Notes: generated by a model from the letters alone, not told the origin. DNA of 18,354 bases from Methanobrevibacter sp. (GCA_017652345.1 JAGCBE010000014.1:1-18354); one strand, 5' to 3'. Shown: positions 8,292 to 15,096, counted from the stretch's first letter. Made by a program: numbers and translations.

Positions 8292-8839
8292 AAATTTATA
8301 CTTCCTTCATAGTTAATCCAAGGTAATCTTCCAGAAAGTGTAAAGTTGGTGCTTCTGCCATCAGCATCATCAAATCTATATTCACGAATACCAACAAATT
8401 CACAGCAACCATCAATTATAAGTCCATTACCTACATCAGCACCAACATGACCTTCTTTCCAAAGAACCTGTCCCCACAAACCGTCTGGTATTGTAGTGAT
8501 ATATCTAAGATTATTTTTTATCCCAAGACTTGACATATCATTTTTTACATAGAAATCATAAATGTCACCTTGACATTGTGAAAAAGCTAATATAAGTGAT
8601 GAACAGTCAAACACTTTTTTACCTTTTACTCTTTCTACTAAGTCTTCAAATTTATAACCTTTTTGTGTTACATATTTTTCAAAGTGTGATGGATATAATT
8701 CCCAATTTTGCTTGCAGAGTTTATAAGCCTTGTCATATGTATCAAGAATTTCACCGTTAGAGTTATACAGATAATCAAAGTCTTGTTTATGTATATACAT
8801 TAGTCTTAAATCTCTAACAAAATGTTGCCATTGTTTCAT
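8288..8839 (-). CDS. Endolysin, NlpC/P60-like cysteine peptidase/amidase
   Basis: The 183-residue enzyme cuts peptidoglycan for host lysis. The motif KVFDCSSLI supplies the likely nucleophile Cys79, and WKEGHVGADVGNGLIIDGC supplies His131. Together these are the core of NlpC/P60 and related papain-like amidases. The N-terminal 70 residues are helical and not recognised. There is no signal peptide, in keeping with release through the adjacent holin. No separate wall-binding domain is apparent; the last 40 residues are too short for a typical one. GAGGT precedes ATG 8839 by about 9 nt. It is the first gene of the late operon, whereas in phi29 the lysis genes come after the structural ones. Confidence 0.85.
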   Translation of the reverse strand: MKQWQHFVRDLRLMYIHKQDFDYLYNSNGEILDTYDKAYKLCKQNWELYPSHFEKYVTQKGYKFEDLVERVKGKKVFDCSSLILAFSQCQGDIYDFYVKNDMSSLGIKNNLRYITTIPDGLWGQVLWKEGHVGADVGNGLIIDGCCEFVGIREYRFDDADGRSTNFTLSGRLPWINYEGSINL

Positions 8840-8860
8840 ATCTACAACCTCTAAATAAAC

Positions 8861-8901
8861 GTGCTGTGTGAAAGAAAAATACTAAAAGAAAAACACAGCA
8901 C
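8861..8901 (-). promoter_or_regulatory. Leader hairpin in the late-operon 5' untranslated region
   Basis: Arms GTGCTGTGT (8861-8869) and ACACAGCAC (8893-8901) are perfectly complementary over 9 bp, with a 23-nt loop that is U-rich in the late transcript. It sits between the predicted late promoter and the endolysin ribosome binding site. It lacks a following U-tract in either direction, so a 5' stabiliser or control structure is more likely than a terminator. Confidence 0.55.
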
Positions 8902-8980
8902 TTAATACGAAAATTACTGACAGCTATATTACAAAAATGAAGGAACATGACAAGTTCAAGTATTTATTCTTTTATTATTT

Positions 8981-9009
8981 ATAATACCACTATTGACAAA
9001 ATTTGTCAA
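8981..9009 (-). promoter_or_regulatory. Sigma-A-type promoter of the late operon (minus strand)
   Basis: Read leftward: TTGACA (9009-9004), a 17-nt spacer, then TATTAT (8986-8981), preceded by TGG as an extended -10. The -35 box is the right arm of the palindrome at 8993-9009. It drives the endolysin-to-appendage operon. Confidence 0.75.
8993..9009. promoter_or_regulatory. 17-bp perfect palindrome shared by two divergent promoters (operator candidate)
   Basis: TTGACAAAATTTGTCAA is a perfect inverted repeat of 8-bp arms around a central A. Each arm contains one TTGACA -35 box, one per strand. A dimeric regulator bound here would block both promoters. Without one, RNA polymerase could hold only one direction at a time. 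Confidence 0.75.
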
Positions 9010-9021
9010 GTACTGTATAAT
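8993..9021 (+). promoter_or_regulatory. Consensus sigma-A promoter of the packaging-ATPase cassette
   Basis: TTGACA (8993-8998), a 17-nt spacer and TATAAT (9016-9021) form an exact consensus promoter, about 27 nt before the start codon and ahead of an AAAGGAGG ribosome binding site. The leader is expected to be only about 20 nt. Confidence 0.85.
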
Positions 9022-9047
9022 TATAGATAGTAAAGGAGGAATGTTTG

Positions 9048-10085
9048 ATGAGTAATTATTATGATGGTACGAAATTATTATCACTCAAGGATATTAACGG
9101 AAATGTTCCAGAGGTTTATATATGTACTTCTAACAGAACCGCTGGTAAAACAACATACTTTAACAGGCTATGCCTTAATAGATTCCTTGATAAAAATGAA
9201 AAATTTATGATAATCTACAGGTTTACATATGAACTTGATGATTGCGCAAATAAATTTTTTAAGGTAATTAACAACCTTTTCTTTCCAGATGGGTATATGA
9301 ATAGTAAAAGAAAAGCACATGGATATTATCACGAACTGTATTATAATGATAAATGCTGTGGATACGCTGTTGCACTTAATTGCGTAGATAATATTAAAAA
9401 GACTTCACAGGTTTTTAGTGATGTTAGAAGAATGCTAATGGATGAATTTCAAAGCGAAACGAATCACTATACATCTAATGAAGTAGATAAACTAATTAGT
9501 TTGCATACCTCAGTTGCGCGTGGTGAAGGTGAACAGGTTAGATATGTTCCAATATATTTAGTAGGAAATCCTGTCTCAATTATTAATCCTTACTATGTTG
9601 CTATGGGAATCTCTGCAAGACTTAATGACAAGGTTAAGTTCCTTAAAGGTAATGGATATGTTTTGGAACAGGGATATAATGAATCTGCTTCAAGAGCGCA
9701 AAAAGAATCTGGGTTTAATAAGGCATTTGCGGGAAATCAATATTTAGATTATAGTGCAGAAGCTGTATATCTTAATGACAATACAGCATTTATTGAAAGA
9801 CCTGCAAGTAAGAACAGCAAATATATTGCTACAATTAAATACAAAGGTACAGAATATGGTTTGAGAGAATATAAAGATTTGGGTATTGTATACTGTGACA
9901 ATAGACCAGATACTTCATATCCTTATAAAATTTCTGTTACAACGGAAGATCACAATATTAATTATGTTATGTTAAGGCAAAACGATTTATTTATTTCACA
10001 GCTTAGGTTCTTCTTTGAAAAAGGTTGCTTTAGATTCAAAGACCTTAGATCAAAAGAAGCGTTACTTACTTGTATATCATATTGA
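9048..10085 (+). CDS. DNA packaging motor ATPase (phi29 gp16-like)
   Basis: The 345-residue protein matches gp16 (332 aa) in size. It is the ring ATPase that pumps DNA into the prohead. CTSNRTAGKTTYFNR (27-41) is a Walker A/P-loop with Lys34 and Thr35, and RRMLMDEF (128-135) is a Walker B with Asp132 and Glu133 by my count. VARGEGEQVR (about 157-166) carries candidate trans-acting arginines, and YLVGNP (170-175) is a sensor-like strand. The C-terminal about 80 residues contain basic and aromatic strands, like the gp16 nucleic-acid-binding domain. The frame could begin at TTG 9045, but ATG 9048 lies 8 nt after AAAGGAGG and is chosen. It is the only protein gene on this strand, and is followed directly by a structured RNA and a terminator. 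Confidence 0.92.
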   Translation: MSNYYDGTKLLSLKDINGNVPEVYICTSNRTAGKTTYFNRLCLNRFLDKNEKFMIIYRFTYELDDCANKFFKVINNLFFPDGYMNSKRKAHGYYHELYYNDKCCGYAVALNCVDNIKKTSQVFSDVRRMLMDEFQSETNHYTSNEVDKLISLHTSVARGEGEQVRYVPIYLVGNPVSIINPYYVAMGISARLNDKVKFLKGNGYVLEQGYNESASRAQKESGFNKAFAGNQYLDYSAEAVYLNDNTAFIERPASKNSKYIATIKYKGTEYGLREYKDLGIVYCDNRPDTSYPYKISVTTEDHNINYVMLRQNDLFISQLRFFFEKGCFRFKDLRSKEALLTCISY

Positions 10086-10201
10086 TATATCTACTGATGT
10101 AAAATTACTTGTAAACCGTGGGTAGCACACTTGGAATATAGTGCCATGGGTTTTAATTCGGTATTGCTAACCGCTTGTAATCAGCATCAGCTATAGATAT
10201 A
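10086..10201 (+). ncRNA. Candidate packaging RNA (pRNA-like three-way-junction RNA)
   Basis: A 116-nt non-coding stretch between the ATPase stop and the terminator folds by eye into a three-way junction. The closing helix pairs 10086-10093 with 10194-10201 (8 bp) and 10094-10099 with 10185-10190 (6 bp), leaving a 3-nt CTA bulge; ATTAC 10104-10108 with GTAAT 10177-10181 extends it. Hairpin A (10113-10153) pairs AAACC with GGTTT and GTGG with CCAT, has a 5'-side GTAG bulge, an inner CAC/GTG stem and a 12-nt loop. Hairpin B (10159-10173) has a CGGT/ACCG stem and 7-nt loop. The bulge TAGC (10123-10126) is complementary to GCTA (10166-10169) in loop B. From memory, phi29 pRNA has the same order: closing helix with a 3-nt bulge, long hairpin with a 5'-side loop, 15-nt hairpin, and loop-loop pairing that joins subunits. 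No sequence identity to phi29 pRNA is claimed. Confidence 0.72.
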
Positions 10202-10203
10202 AG

Positions 10204-10231
10204 AAAAGGGTGGATTTTGCTCCACCCTTTT
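10204..10231. terminator. Strong bidirectional intrinsic terminator
   Basis: AAAAGGGTGGA and TCCACCCTTTT form an 11-bp stem with a 6-nt loop (TTTTGC). T-rich sequence follows on both strands, so it can stop the rightward ATPase/pRNA transcript and the leftward early operon, whose last gene stops 3 nt away. Confidence 0.92.
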
Positions 10232-10233
10232 CG

Positions 10234-10440
10234 TTATTCAATTTTTGTTAATGAGAAAGCTAATACATTGTTCATGTCTACTCTGTTTTCTGTAAATGAT
10301 TTTGATTCCTCTTTGTAGTTATAAAAAACTAATTCTCCATTTGTAAAGTAAGGATTTAAGCAATTATAATATAGGTTACAAGTACCATCTTCTTTATCTA
10401 TAACAATGTTGTATTTATATGGAAATGCTGATCTGTTCAT
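10234..10440 (-). CDS. Hypothetical protein, last gene of early operon
   Basis: A 68-residue protein of unknown function. It is Asn/Tyr-rich (NIVIDKEDGTCNLYYNCLNPY) and probably a small beta-sheet fold, with no membrane segment. AGGAG lies 4 nt before the ATG, which overlaps the previous stop (ATGA). The tight coupling and good ribosome binding site support it as real. It ends directly at the shared terminator. Confidence 0.7.
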   Translation of the reverse strand: MNRSAFPYKYNIVIDKEDGTCNLYYNCLNPYFTNGELVFYNYKEESKSFTENRVDMNNVLAFSLTKIE

Positions 10441-10730
10441 AATGCTCCTTCCGGAATACCATAGAAAATAAATTCTGGTTTTCTACAAAACGCAGTTCTT
10501 TTCCACTTATCTACTACAACAGATTCCTGTGAAGAAGGAAAAGAAAAAATTGTTCTTTCATTACCGCTTGAATCAATATTTTTAATCCATCTGCTGTTAT
10601 TTTCGTTAAAATGATATGTTTTATTTAATTCTGAAATTTTATCTAACCATTCGGATAGATTGTTTGTTCTTAATAAACACACTACATTTTCAGTTTTGCA
10701 ACCATTATGAGCATTTATTATTAGTGTCAT
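10437..10730 (-). CDS. Hypothetical early protein
   Basis: A 97-residue protein of unknown function, beginning MTLIINAHNGCKTENVVCLL. The frame could extend to GTG 10742, but that codon is inside the GAGGTG Shine-Dalgarno that serves ATG 10730 at 9 nt, so 10730 is chosen. The 3' end overlaps the next ATG (ATGA), and the 5' end overlaps the membrane-peptide gene by 26 nt. The mixed alpha/beta pattern (NNLSEWLDKISELNKTY) shows no catalytic motif I recognise. Confidence 0.7.
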   Translation of the reverse strand: MTLIINAHNGCKTENVVCLLRTNNLSEWLDKISELNKTYHFNENNSRWIKNIDSSGNERTIFSFPSSQESVVVDKWKRTAFCRKPEFIFYGIPEGAL

Positions 10731-10836
10731 CTTCTTTATCACCTCTTTTTATTAAGTATCCTATTATAAGTCCTAACATAAACATTGAGTCTGCAAATAA
10801 AATTATAGCAATTACCTGCATGTAATTCAATACCAT
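10705..10836 (-). CDS. 43-residue single-span membrane peptide
   Basis: The reading frame starts MVLNYMQVIAIILFADSMFM, continues hydrophobic to about residue 28, then turns basic/acidic (IKRGDKEDDTNN) to the stop. This fits one membrane helix with a short charged cytoplasmic tail. It overlaps the upstream gene stop by 10 nt and the downstream start by 26 nt, as is normal for this compact operon. AAAGGTG lies about 11 nt upstream. Without this gene the 96-nt stretch between its neighbours would be empty. phi29 uses small membrane proteins (p1, p16.7) to anchor replication; an equivalent role is only a suggestion. Confidence 0.6.
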   Translation of the reverse strand: MVLNYMQVIAIILFADSMFMLGLIIGYLIKRGDKEDDTNNKCS

Positions 10837-11102
10837 AATGCTTTCTTCACCTTTCTTTCAATCTCTCTGCATACTCTGACAAGATTTATATCATCTATGC
10901 CGTAATATTCCTCATCCGCTTTCTTGCATACCTTTTCTTCTCTGCCAATTGACGCGAGGAAAATTCGCTGTTCCATGTCGGTCAGCGGTTCGGGCTGTAC
11001 AGATAAGGCTTTGATGGCTATATCAACAGCTTTACAAAGTTCCTCAAAACAGCTTGATGGATAATTACGTTTCAAAATATCAATCGCCTCTTCTCTCGTC
11101 AT
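10827..11102 (-). CDS. Small hypothetical accessory protein (MTREEA type)
   Basis: The 91-residue protein begins MTREEAIDILKRNYPSSCFE, a helical start common among small accessory proteins of Firmicutes phages and prophages. A further upstream ATG exists at 11132, but AAAGGAG lies 6 nt before ATG 11102, and that start overlaps the preceding stop (ATGA). The protein is mainly helical, with no enzyme motif seen. It belongs to a three-gene block (10827-11630) with visibly more G+C and different codon use than the neighbouring polymerase. Confidence 0.7.
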   Translation of the reverse strand: MTREEAIDILKRNYPSSCFEELCKAVDIAIKALSVQPEPLTDMEQRIFLASIGREEKVCKKADEEYYGIDDINLVRVCREIERKVKKALWY

Positions 11103-11296
11103 TTTGTCTCCTTTCTCATCGACTTGTACCATTCATCCAGCCATTCGCAGTTGTCACAATCGAGTATATTTTCCATATCGCACAAGTACTTAGGGCAATC
11201 AGCTTCGCGTTTCCCATGATGTAAACAGAGAGTGTTATTGCAGTCTTTGCAGAAGCAATCACGGTTGCACTCACTAATTTTAATCTCATATTTCAT
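11099..11296 (-). CDS. Cysteine-rich small protein, probable metal binder
   Basis: The 65-residue protein has nine cysteines (10, 14, 16, 19, 24, 34, 39, 47, 50) and His26-His27, with spacings CxxxCxCxxC and CDNC that suggest one or two zinc sites. The start has AGAGG 9 nt upstream, and its 5' end overlaps the DUF551 gene by 11 nt. It resembles small Cys-rich 'hypothetical' proteins often encoded beside DUF551 in Firmicutes mobile DNA. The function is unknown. Confidence 0.65.
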   Translation of the reverse strand: MKYEIKISECNRDCFCKDCNNTLCLHHGKREADCPKYLCDMENILDCDNCEWLDEWYKSMRKETK

Positions 11297-11630
11297 ATTC
11301 TGTTTCCTCTCTGTACGGCTCTGGTATAGGCATCCATGCTGTCACAAATTTGCCAAACATCATCCATACCCCAAAGTGTGAATAAAAGTCAGTATCAGCT
11401 CTTTTTTCCATTCTGGCTTTCGTAGATATTGACACCAAGTACATTCCATCTTTCTCTGGCAAGCGCTCCGTTACTGGAATCCACCTTGACTCTGGTTCAG
11501 CATCTTCGCACTCCTCTATGCCATCACAAAGATACTGATAAATTGATTCAGCAATCTTTGAATCCTTGAACAACTCCTCGCACTTGCACTCGAGTCCACG
11601 TCTTGCATCCACCAGCTTAATTATTGTCAT
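11286..11630 (-). CDS. DUF551 domain protein
   Basis: The 114-residue protein has the DUF551 signature: WIPVTERLPEKDGMYLVSIS at residues 50-69, a central FGVWMMF strand and VTAWMPIPEPY at 96-106. The domain is widespread in phages and prophages and its function is not known. GAGGTG lies 9 nt before the ATG and contains the polymerase stop, so translation is coupled to the polymerase. Base composition is richer in G+C than the polymerase, suggesting recent acquisition as an accessory cassette with the next two genes. Confidence 0.85.
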   Translation of the reverse strand: MTIIKLVDARRGLECKCEELFKDSKIAESIYQYLCDGIEECEDAEPESRWIPVTERLPEKDGMYLVSISTKARMEKRADTDFYSHFGVWMMFGKFVTAWMPIPEPYREETEYEI

Positions 11631-11637
11631 TCTCTTG

Positions 11638-13512
11638 TCACCTCATTTCATAATAAGAATCAATTAATACAACACCACCTTTTATTCTTTTTGGCATTAG
11701 TTTGCCACTTACTCTTAATCCAATATCAAAATCTTTCAAATCTTTCATATTGGATAAGAATATTCTCTTGCTTTCTTCTGGCATTCCTGCACACTTTACG
11801 TTGTATTCTGGTTCACAATCCTCACCATCCTTCCTTGTAATATGCTCTATGTATGTTTTAGGTCGCACGAACCATCCAACATCCCATTCTGATTCCACTT
11901 TCCAACAGCAGAATTCTTTTTCATCAATTTTTATTCCTTTAATTTCAGAAGGAAGAAGATCACAATGTATACTGTCAGTATCAGCATAAATAAATCCTCT
12001 TGAATTTATACCGTGATAGTTTTTCTGAGCAGCTTTGATTGTGAATTGCCTTGCGTAAGATGTTATTGCACTTCCTACTGCTATGTAACCTGCATCTTTA
12101 TCTTCTTCTTCAATATTTGAATAAGTTATTATGTCATTTTCTACAACAGCTAACTTAAAAGATGAATTTCTGCTACTTGCCATTTTACCATATAAATTAT
12201 TTAAGAATAACTTTGCTAATTCTCTTAATGCTCCTGTGCTTTCCATTTTTAGCTTTTTATATTTATTTATGTATTCATCAAATATACCTATAAAGGCTAA
12301 GAAATAGCAACCATCCAAAATTTCAAATTCTTTAACATCGTAATGTTGTAGAAATAAATAATAATCAGTCTCTGTCATTGTTAGTTTTACAATGCTGTCT
12401 ATTTCAGTACCGTCTTCAAGTCTATATTTTCTTACATACCTGTCTTCTTTCTTTATATAAAAGTCTGATGTTGTAAGCATTTCTCTGGGATTGTATAATA
12501 GATTTGATTTTATCTGAACAAAAGGTAATTTATTTTTCTTTATCTTAAATCTGCACTTAAATCTTATAAAGAAATAATGCCTTCCGTCAGTTGCCTGTTC
12601 TGGTATAAAATTACCACTCCAAAAAGTTGGCTTTCCTGTTGGGTATTTATTTCCACTTTCTGAGTGCATCATAGATGGGTACAAAGAATTAACATCTGCT
12701 GTGCATCCGTTGTATTTCTTTCTTCGTTCTTTACCTTTTACAACATAGCACCATCCACCATGATATGATTTTCGTATGTATTCATCAGCATTAGATGAAC
12801 CGTATACATTTTTATCAATATCTATATCATATAAATCTGGAAACATTCCTCGATATGCTTTGTACCCACCTATTTCTGATTTGTATTCTGATAGACAGCA
12901 TGAACCTATAGTCAATTTATTGTGACCTTCATTAAACATTATTTCTAACGCTTCTTTAATTACTAAAACATCATTCTTTATATATTCTTTTTCTTGATCT
13001 GTAATTTCACATCCAACATATCTAAATCCTTTATATTCCATGTCTAATTTTTTATGCTTAGTGTTAAATGATTTTCCAATCTTTTTAACAGAGAATGGAA
13101 GTAATTTCAAACTGTCTCTGATCTCTATAAAATGGTTATTTATCTTTATGATAATTGAATACCATTGTCCCATATCAGAAATAGTATATTTTATACTTCC
13201 ATTCTCCATGTTTTTCTGATCTAACCATTGTGGAAAAGCAGACTGACTATCATCTACTGCCTGTCTTAATTTTAACTGAATCAACAAATAGTCTATCCAA
13301 AATGCTCCATCAAACTTTAGATTATGATAGTATATTATTACATTTTGCTTCAAAGAAACTAAATAGTTCCACGTATCGTCTATACTATGAAATATTTCTA
13401 CGTTATCTGTGTATAACTCTGCAACAGCACTTGCCCATACATCTGTTCTTTCCTGTCCATCATATACTGTTGTTTCGAAATCTCCCATAAAATAACGATA
13501 GTTAGTTTGCAT
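11638..13512 (-). CDS. Protein-primed family B DNA polymerase (phi29 gp2-like)
   Basis: The 624-residue enzyme (phi29: 575) replicates linear DNA from terminal-protein-capped ends. The exonuclease domain shows Exo I GDFETT (Asp11, Glu13), Exo II YYHNLKFDGAF (Asn64, Asp68) and Exo III YIKNDVLV (Tyr178 region, Asp181). The polymerase domain shows motif A ADVNSLYPSMM (Asp273), motif B KLFLNNLYGKMAS (434-446), motif C YADTDSIHC (Asp511, Asp513) and PKTYI (551-555), followed by KCAGMPEE. The insert between motifs A and B (about 300-430) holds the TPR1/TPR2 regions typical of the protein-primed group. All catalytic residues are intact. The start ATG overlaps the terminal-protein stop (TGATG). Confidence 0.97.
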   Translation of the reverse strand: MQTNYRYFMGDFETTVYDGQERTDVWASAVAELYTDNVEIFHSIDDTWNYLVSLKQNVIIYYHNLKFDGAFWIDYLLIQLKLRQAVDDSQSAFPQWLDQKNMENGSIKYTISDMGQWYSIIIKINNHFIEIRDSLKLLPFSVKKIGKSFNTKHKKLDMEYKGFRYVGCEITDQEKEYIKNDVLVIKEALEIMFNEGHNKLTIGSCCLSEYKSEIGGYKAYRGMFPDLYDIDIDKNVYGSSNADEYIRKSYHGGWCYVVKGKERRKKYNGCTADVNSLYPSMMHSESGNKYPTGKPTFWSGNFIPEQATDGRHYFFIRFKCRFKIKKNKLPFVQIKSNLLYNPREMLTTSDFYIKKEDRYVRKYRLEDGTEIDSIVKLTMTETDYYLFLQHYDVKEFEILDGCYFLAFIGIFDEYINKYKKLKMESTGALRELAKLFLNNLYGKMASSRNSSFKLAVVENDIITYSNIEEEDKDAGYIAVGSAITSYARQFTIKAAQKNYHGINSRGFIYADTDSIHCDLLPSEIKGIKIDEKEFCCWKVESEWDVGWFVRPKTYIEHITRKDGEDCEPEYNVKCAGMPEESKRIFLSNMKDLKDFDIGLRVSGKLMPKRIKGGVVLIDSYYEMR

Positions 13513-14681
13513 CAGAAATAATCCTCATTTTCCTTTATTTCACTTACTGCTAAATACCTCAACCCTTTTGCTATATTTACACTTAACGGTAAGTTGTATT
13601 CATCATCAAACCATGACCATCCATCATATGTTTGCTCTAAGTGTGCAGAAATCATTTCTCCTGTTAATCTGTCTATGAATGTTTCCCTTACAGTCTTATC
13701 TTCCTCATCATCCTCTGACAATTTTCTTTTTTCTTCAAAGTATTTTCTTCCTATTGTGCTTCTTGCTTGAACATGATTAGTACTTGTGTTATAGAAATTT
13801 TCTAAAGGTGTTACACCATTATTTATTAATTCTGTAGCTTTTGAATAACCTTTTGTTCCTGCATATATATTACTCGGCAGATATTTTTCTACTTCTGTTA
13901 TTGCATCTATAAAATCTTGTTGATTCTCATCAAGCCAATTCTTTAGTTCCTCATCATCCATGTCTCTTATCATATCTTCAAATTCCTGTCGAATTGTATT
14001 CATCATATCATAATTTTGATTCCTGTTGAATATATCTTGAATTGTGTCTAACATAGTGTCTCTGTAGTTGTATGGTTCTGCTATATCTTCTGTCCATCCA
14101 AAATCATATGGTGGTTCGGGTTCTTCATATGATTCTGGTTCTTCATATTGTAATTCTGGTTCTGGGTCTGGCTCTGGCTCTGGTTCTGGTTCTCTTACCC
14201 ATTGATATGGTTCTTCGGGTTCTTGATATTTCTCTGCTTCTCTCTCAACTTGTTGTTTCCATGCTTCTGCTTCACCTAATCTTCTATCCCATGCCTTGTC
14301 TATTTCATATTGCTTCTGTTTTCTTGTATAATCTTTCCAGTATCTTTCAAGATTAGGATTATATTCAAAAGCATATTCTTTACCAATCTTATTTAGATAA
14401 CGCTTACTTCTTGCTCTTTCTTCTCTTTCTAATCTTAATTTCCATCCGGGTTGTCCTGTTTCAGTTTTTGCCATTCTGTATAAATCATTTTTAGAAATGG
14501 CTTTTAATCTTCTGATAGTTGCTTCAGTAGGCTTTTTTACAGGCTTTATAATATCATTTAAGGATTGAGAAAAAATACCACCCATTCTCTCAATATCACT
14601 GTAGTTCTTCTTAATCCTTCTTATCTGTTCTCTGTATTGTCTATTTAATCTCTGTTTTTTAGTAGGAGTTTTTCTTGCCAT
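13512..14681 (-). CDS. Terminal protein candidate (phi29 gp3 position)
   Basis: The 389-residue protein sits directly upstream of the polymerase and is translationally coupled to it, as gp3 is to gp2. Terminal protein supplies the hydroxyl that primes synthesis and stays bound to each 5' end. The N-terminus is strongly basic (ARKTPTKKQRLNRQYREQIR), as expected for a DNA-binding domain. Residues 80-150 are charged helix. Residues 154-191 are an acidic Glu/Pro-rich linker (EPEPEPEPDPEPE). The C-terminal half is acidic and helical, ending in a globular segment with a YDGWSWFDDEYNLP turn. The priming Ser/Thr/Tyr cannot be assigned by eye. AAGGAG lies 8 nt before the ATG. Function rests on position, size and charge layout. 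Confidence 0.8.
   Translation of the reverse strand: MARKTPTKKQRLNRQYREQIRRIKKNYSDIERMGGIFSQSLNDIIKPVKKPTEATIRRLKAISKNDLYRMAKTETGQPGWKLRLEREERARSKRYLNKIGKEYAFEYNPNLERYWKDYTRKQKQYEIDKAWDRRLGEAEAWKQQVEREAEKYQEPEEPYQWVREPEPEPEPDPEPELQYEEPESYEEPEPPYDFGWTEDIAEPYNYRDTMLDTIQDIFNRNQNYDMMNTIRQEFEDMIRDMDDEELKNWLDENQQDFIDAITEVEKYLPSNIYAGTKGYSKATELINNGVTPLENFYNTSTNHVQARSTIGRKYFEEKRKLSEDDEEDKTVRETFIDRLTGEMISAHLEQTYDGWSWFDDEYNLPLSVNIAKGLRYLAVSEIKENEDYF
14109..14222 (-). repeat. Glu-Pro-rich low-complexity repeat within terminal-protein gene
   Basis: Degenerate GAA-CCA-type codon pairs encode residues 154-191, with an uninterrupted EPEPEPEPDPEPE core. It is probably a flexible, acidic spacer between the DNA-binding N-terminus and the C-terminal half. 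Confidence 0.8.
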
Positions 14682-14727
14682 GGCTTACTCCTTAAACAGA
14701 TTCCCGCCCTACCACCCTTTGTTTTAT

Positions 14728-15096
14728 TTACAGAATACTACAGGAAATGAAATCCCTACCCGCATAATTCTGGGAAGGTCTTCTGTATACTCTGATTCCA
14801 AATTCTTCATCACCCATTTCTTCTGCAATATCAAACAGCGAATTTCTGAATGAATTGGAACCAGTTGCATAACGTGTACCATCTTCAGCGATTACAATAA
14901 TATTCTGATAATCTGTAGGTGTGGCTTTGTCATTATGAATTTCAATCTCTACAATGTTAGCGATTTTTTCAATAATTACATCGCCTTCCTTTGTTGCTGT
15001 ATCCAGTCTGATTACATCAGTCATATCTTTTAACTGGATTCTTTCTTTTTTGGTGAGTTCTTTGGTGCTTGCGGTTATAGTTGCGGAATAAGACAT
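14728..15096 (-). CDS. Probable single-stranded DNA-binding protein (phi29 gp5 position)
   Basis: The 122-residue protein lies just upstream of terminal protein and directly behind a p6-like gene, the place of SSB gene 5 in phi29. The core IVEIEIHNDKATPTDYQNIIVIAEDGTRYATGSNSF is beta-strand-rich, like an OB fold. The ending (FGIRVYRRPSQNYAGRDFIS) has the basic/aromatic pattern I associate with small phage ssDNA-binding proteins. AAAGGAG lies 6 nt before the ATG, which comes 1 nt after the preceding stop. It is expected to coat displaced strands during strand-displacement replication. The assignment is from context plus remembered pattern. Confidence 0.6.
   Translation of the reverse strand: MSYSATITASTKELTKKERIQLKDMTDVIRLDTATKEGDVIIEKIANIVEIEIHNDKATPTDYQNIIVIAEDGTRYATGSNSFRNSLFDIAEEMGDEEFGIRVYRRPSQNYAGRDFISCSIL

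Noticed and set aside
10062..10090. Separate promoter for the pRNA candidate inside the ATPase 3' end
   Set aside because: TTACTT with ATATAT at 17 nt is a poor match; co-transcription with the ATPase is simpler.
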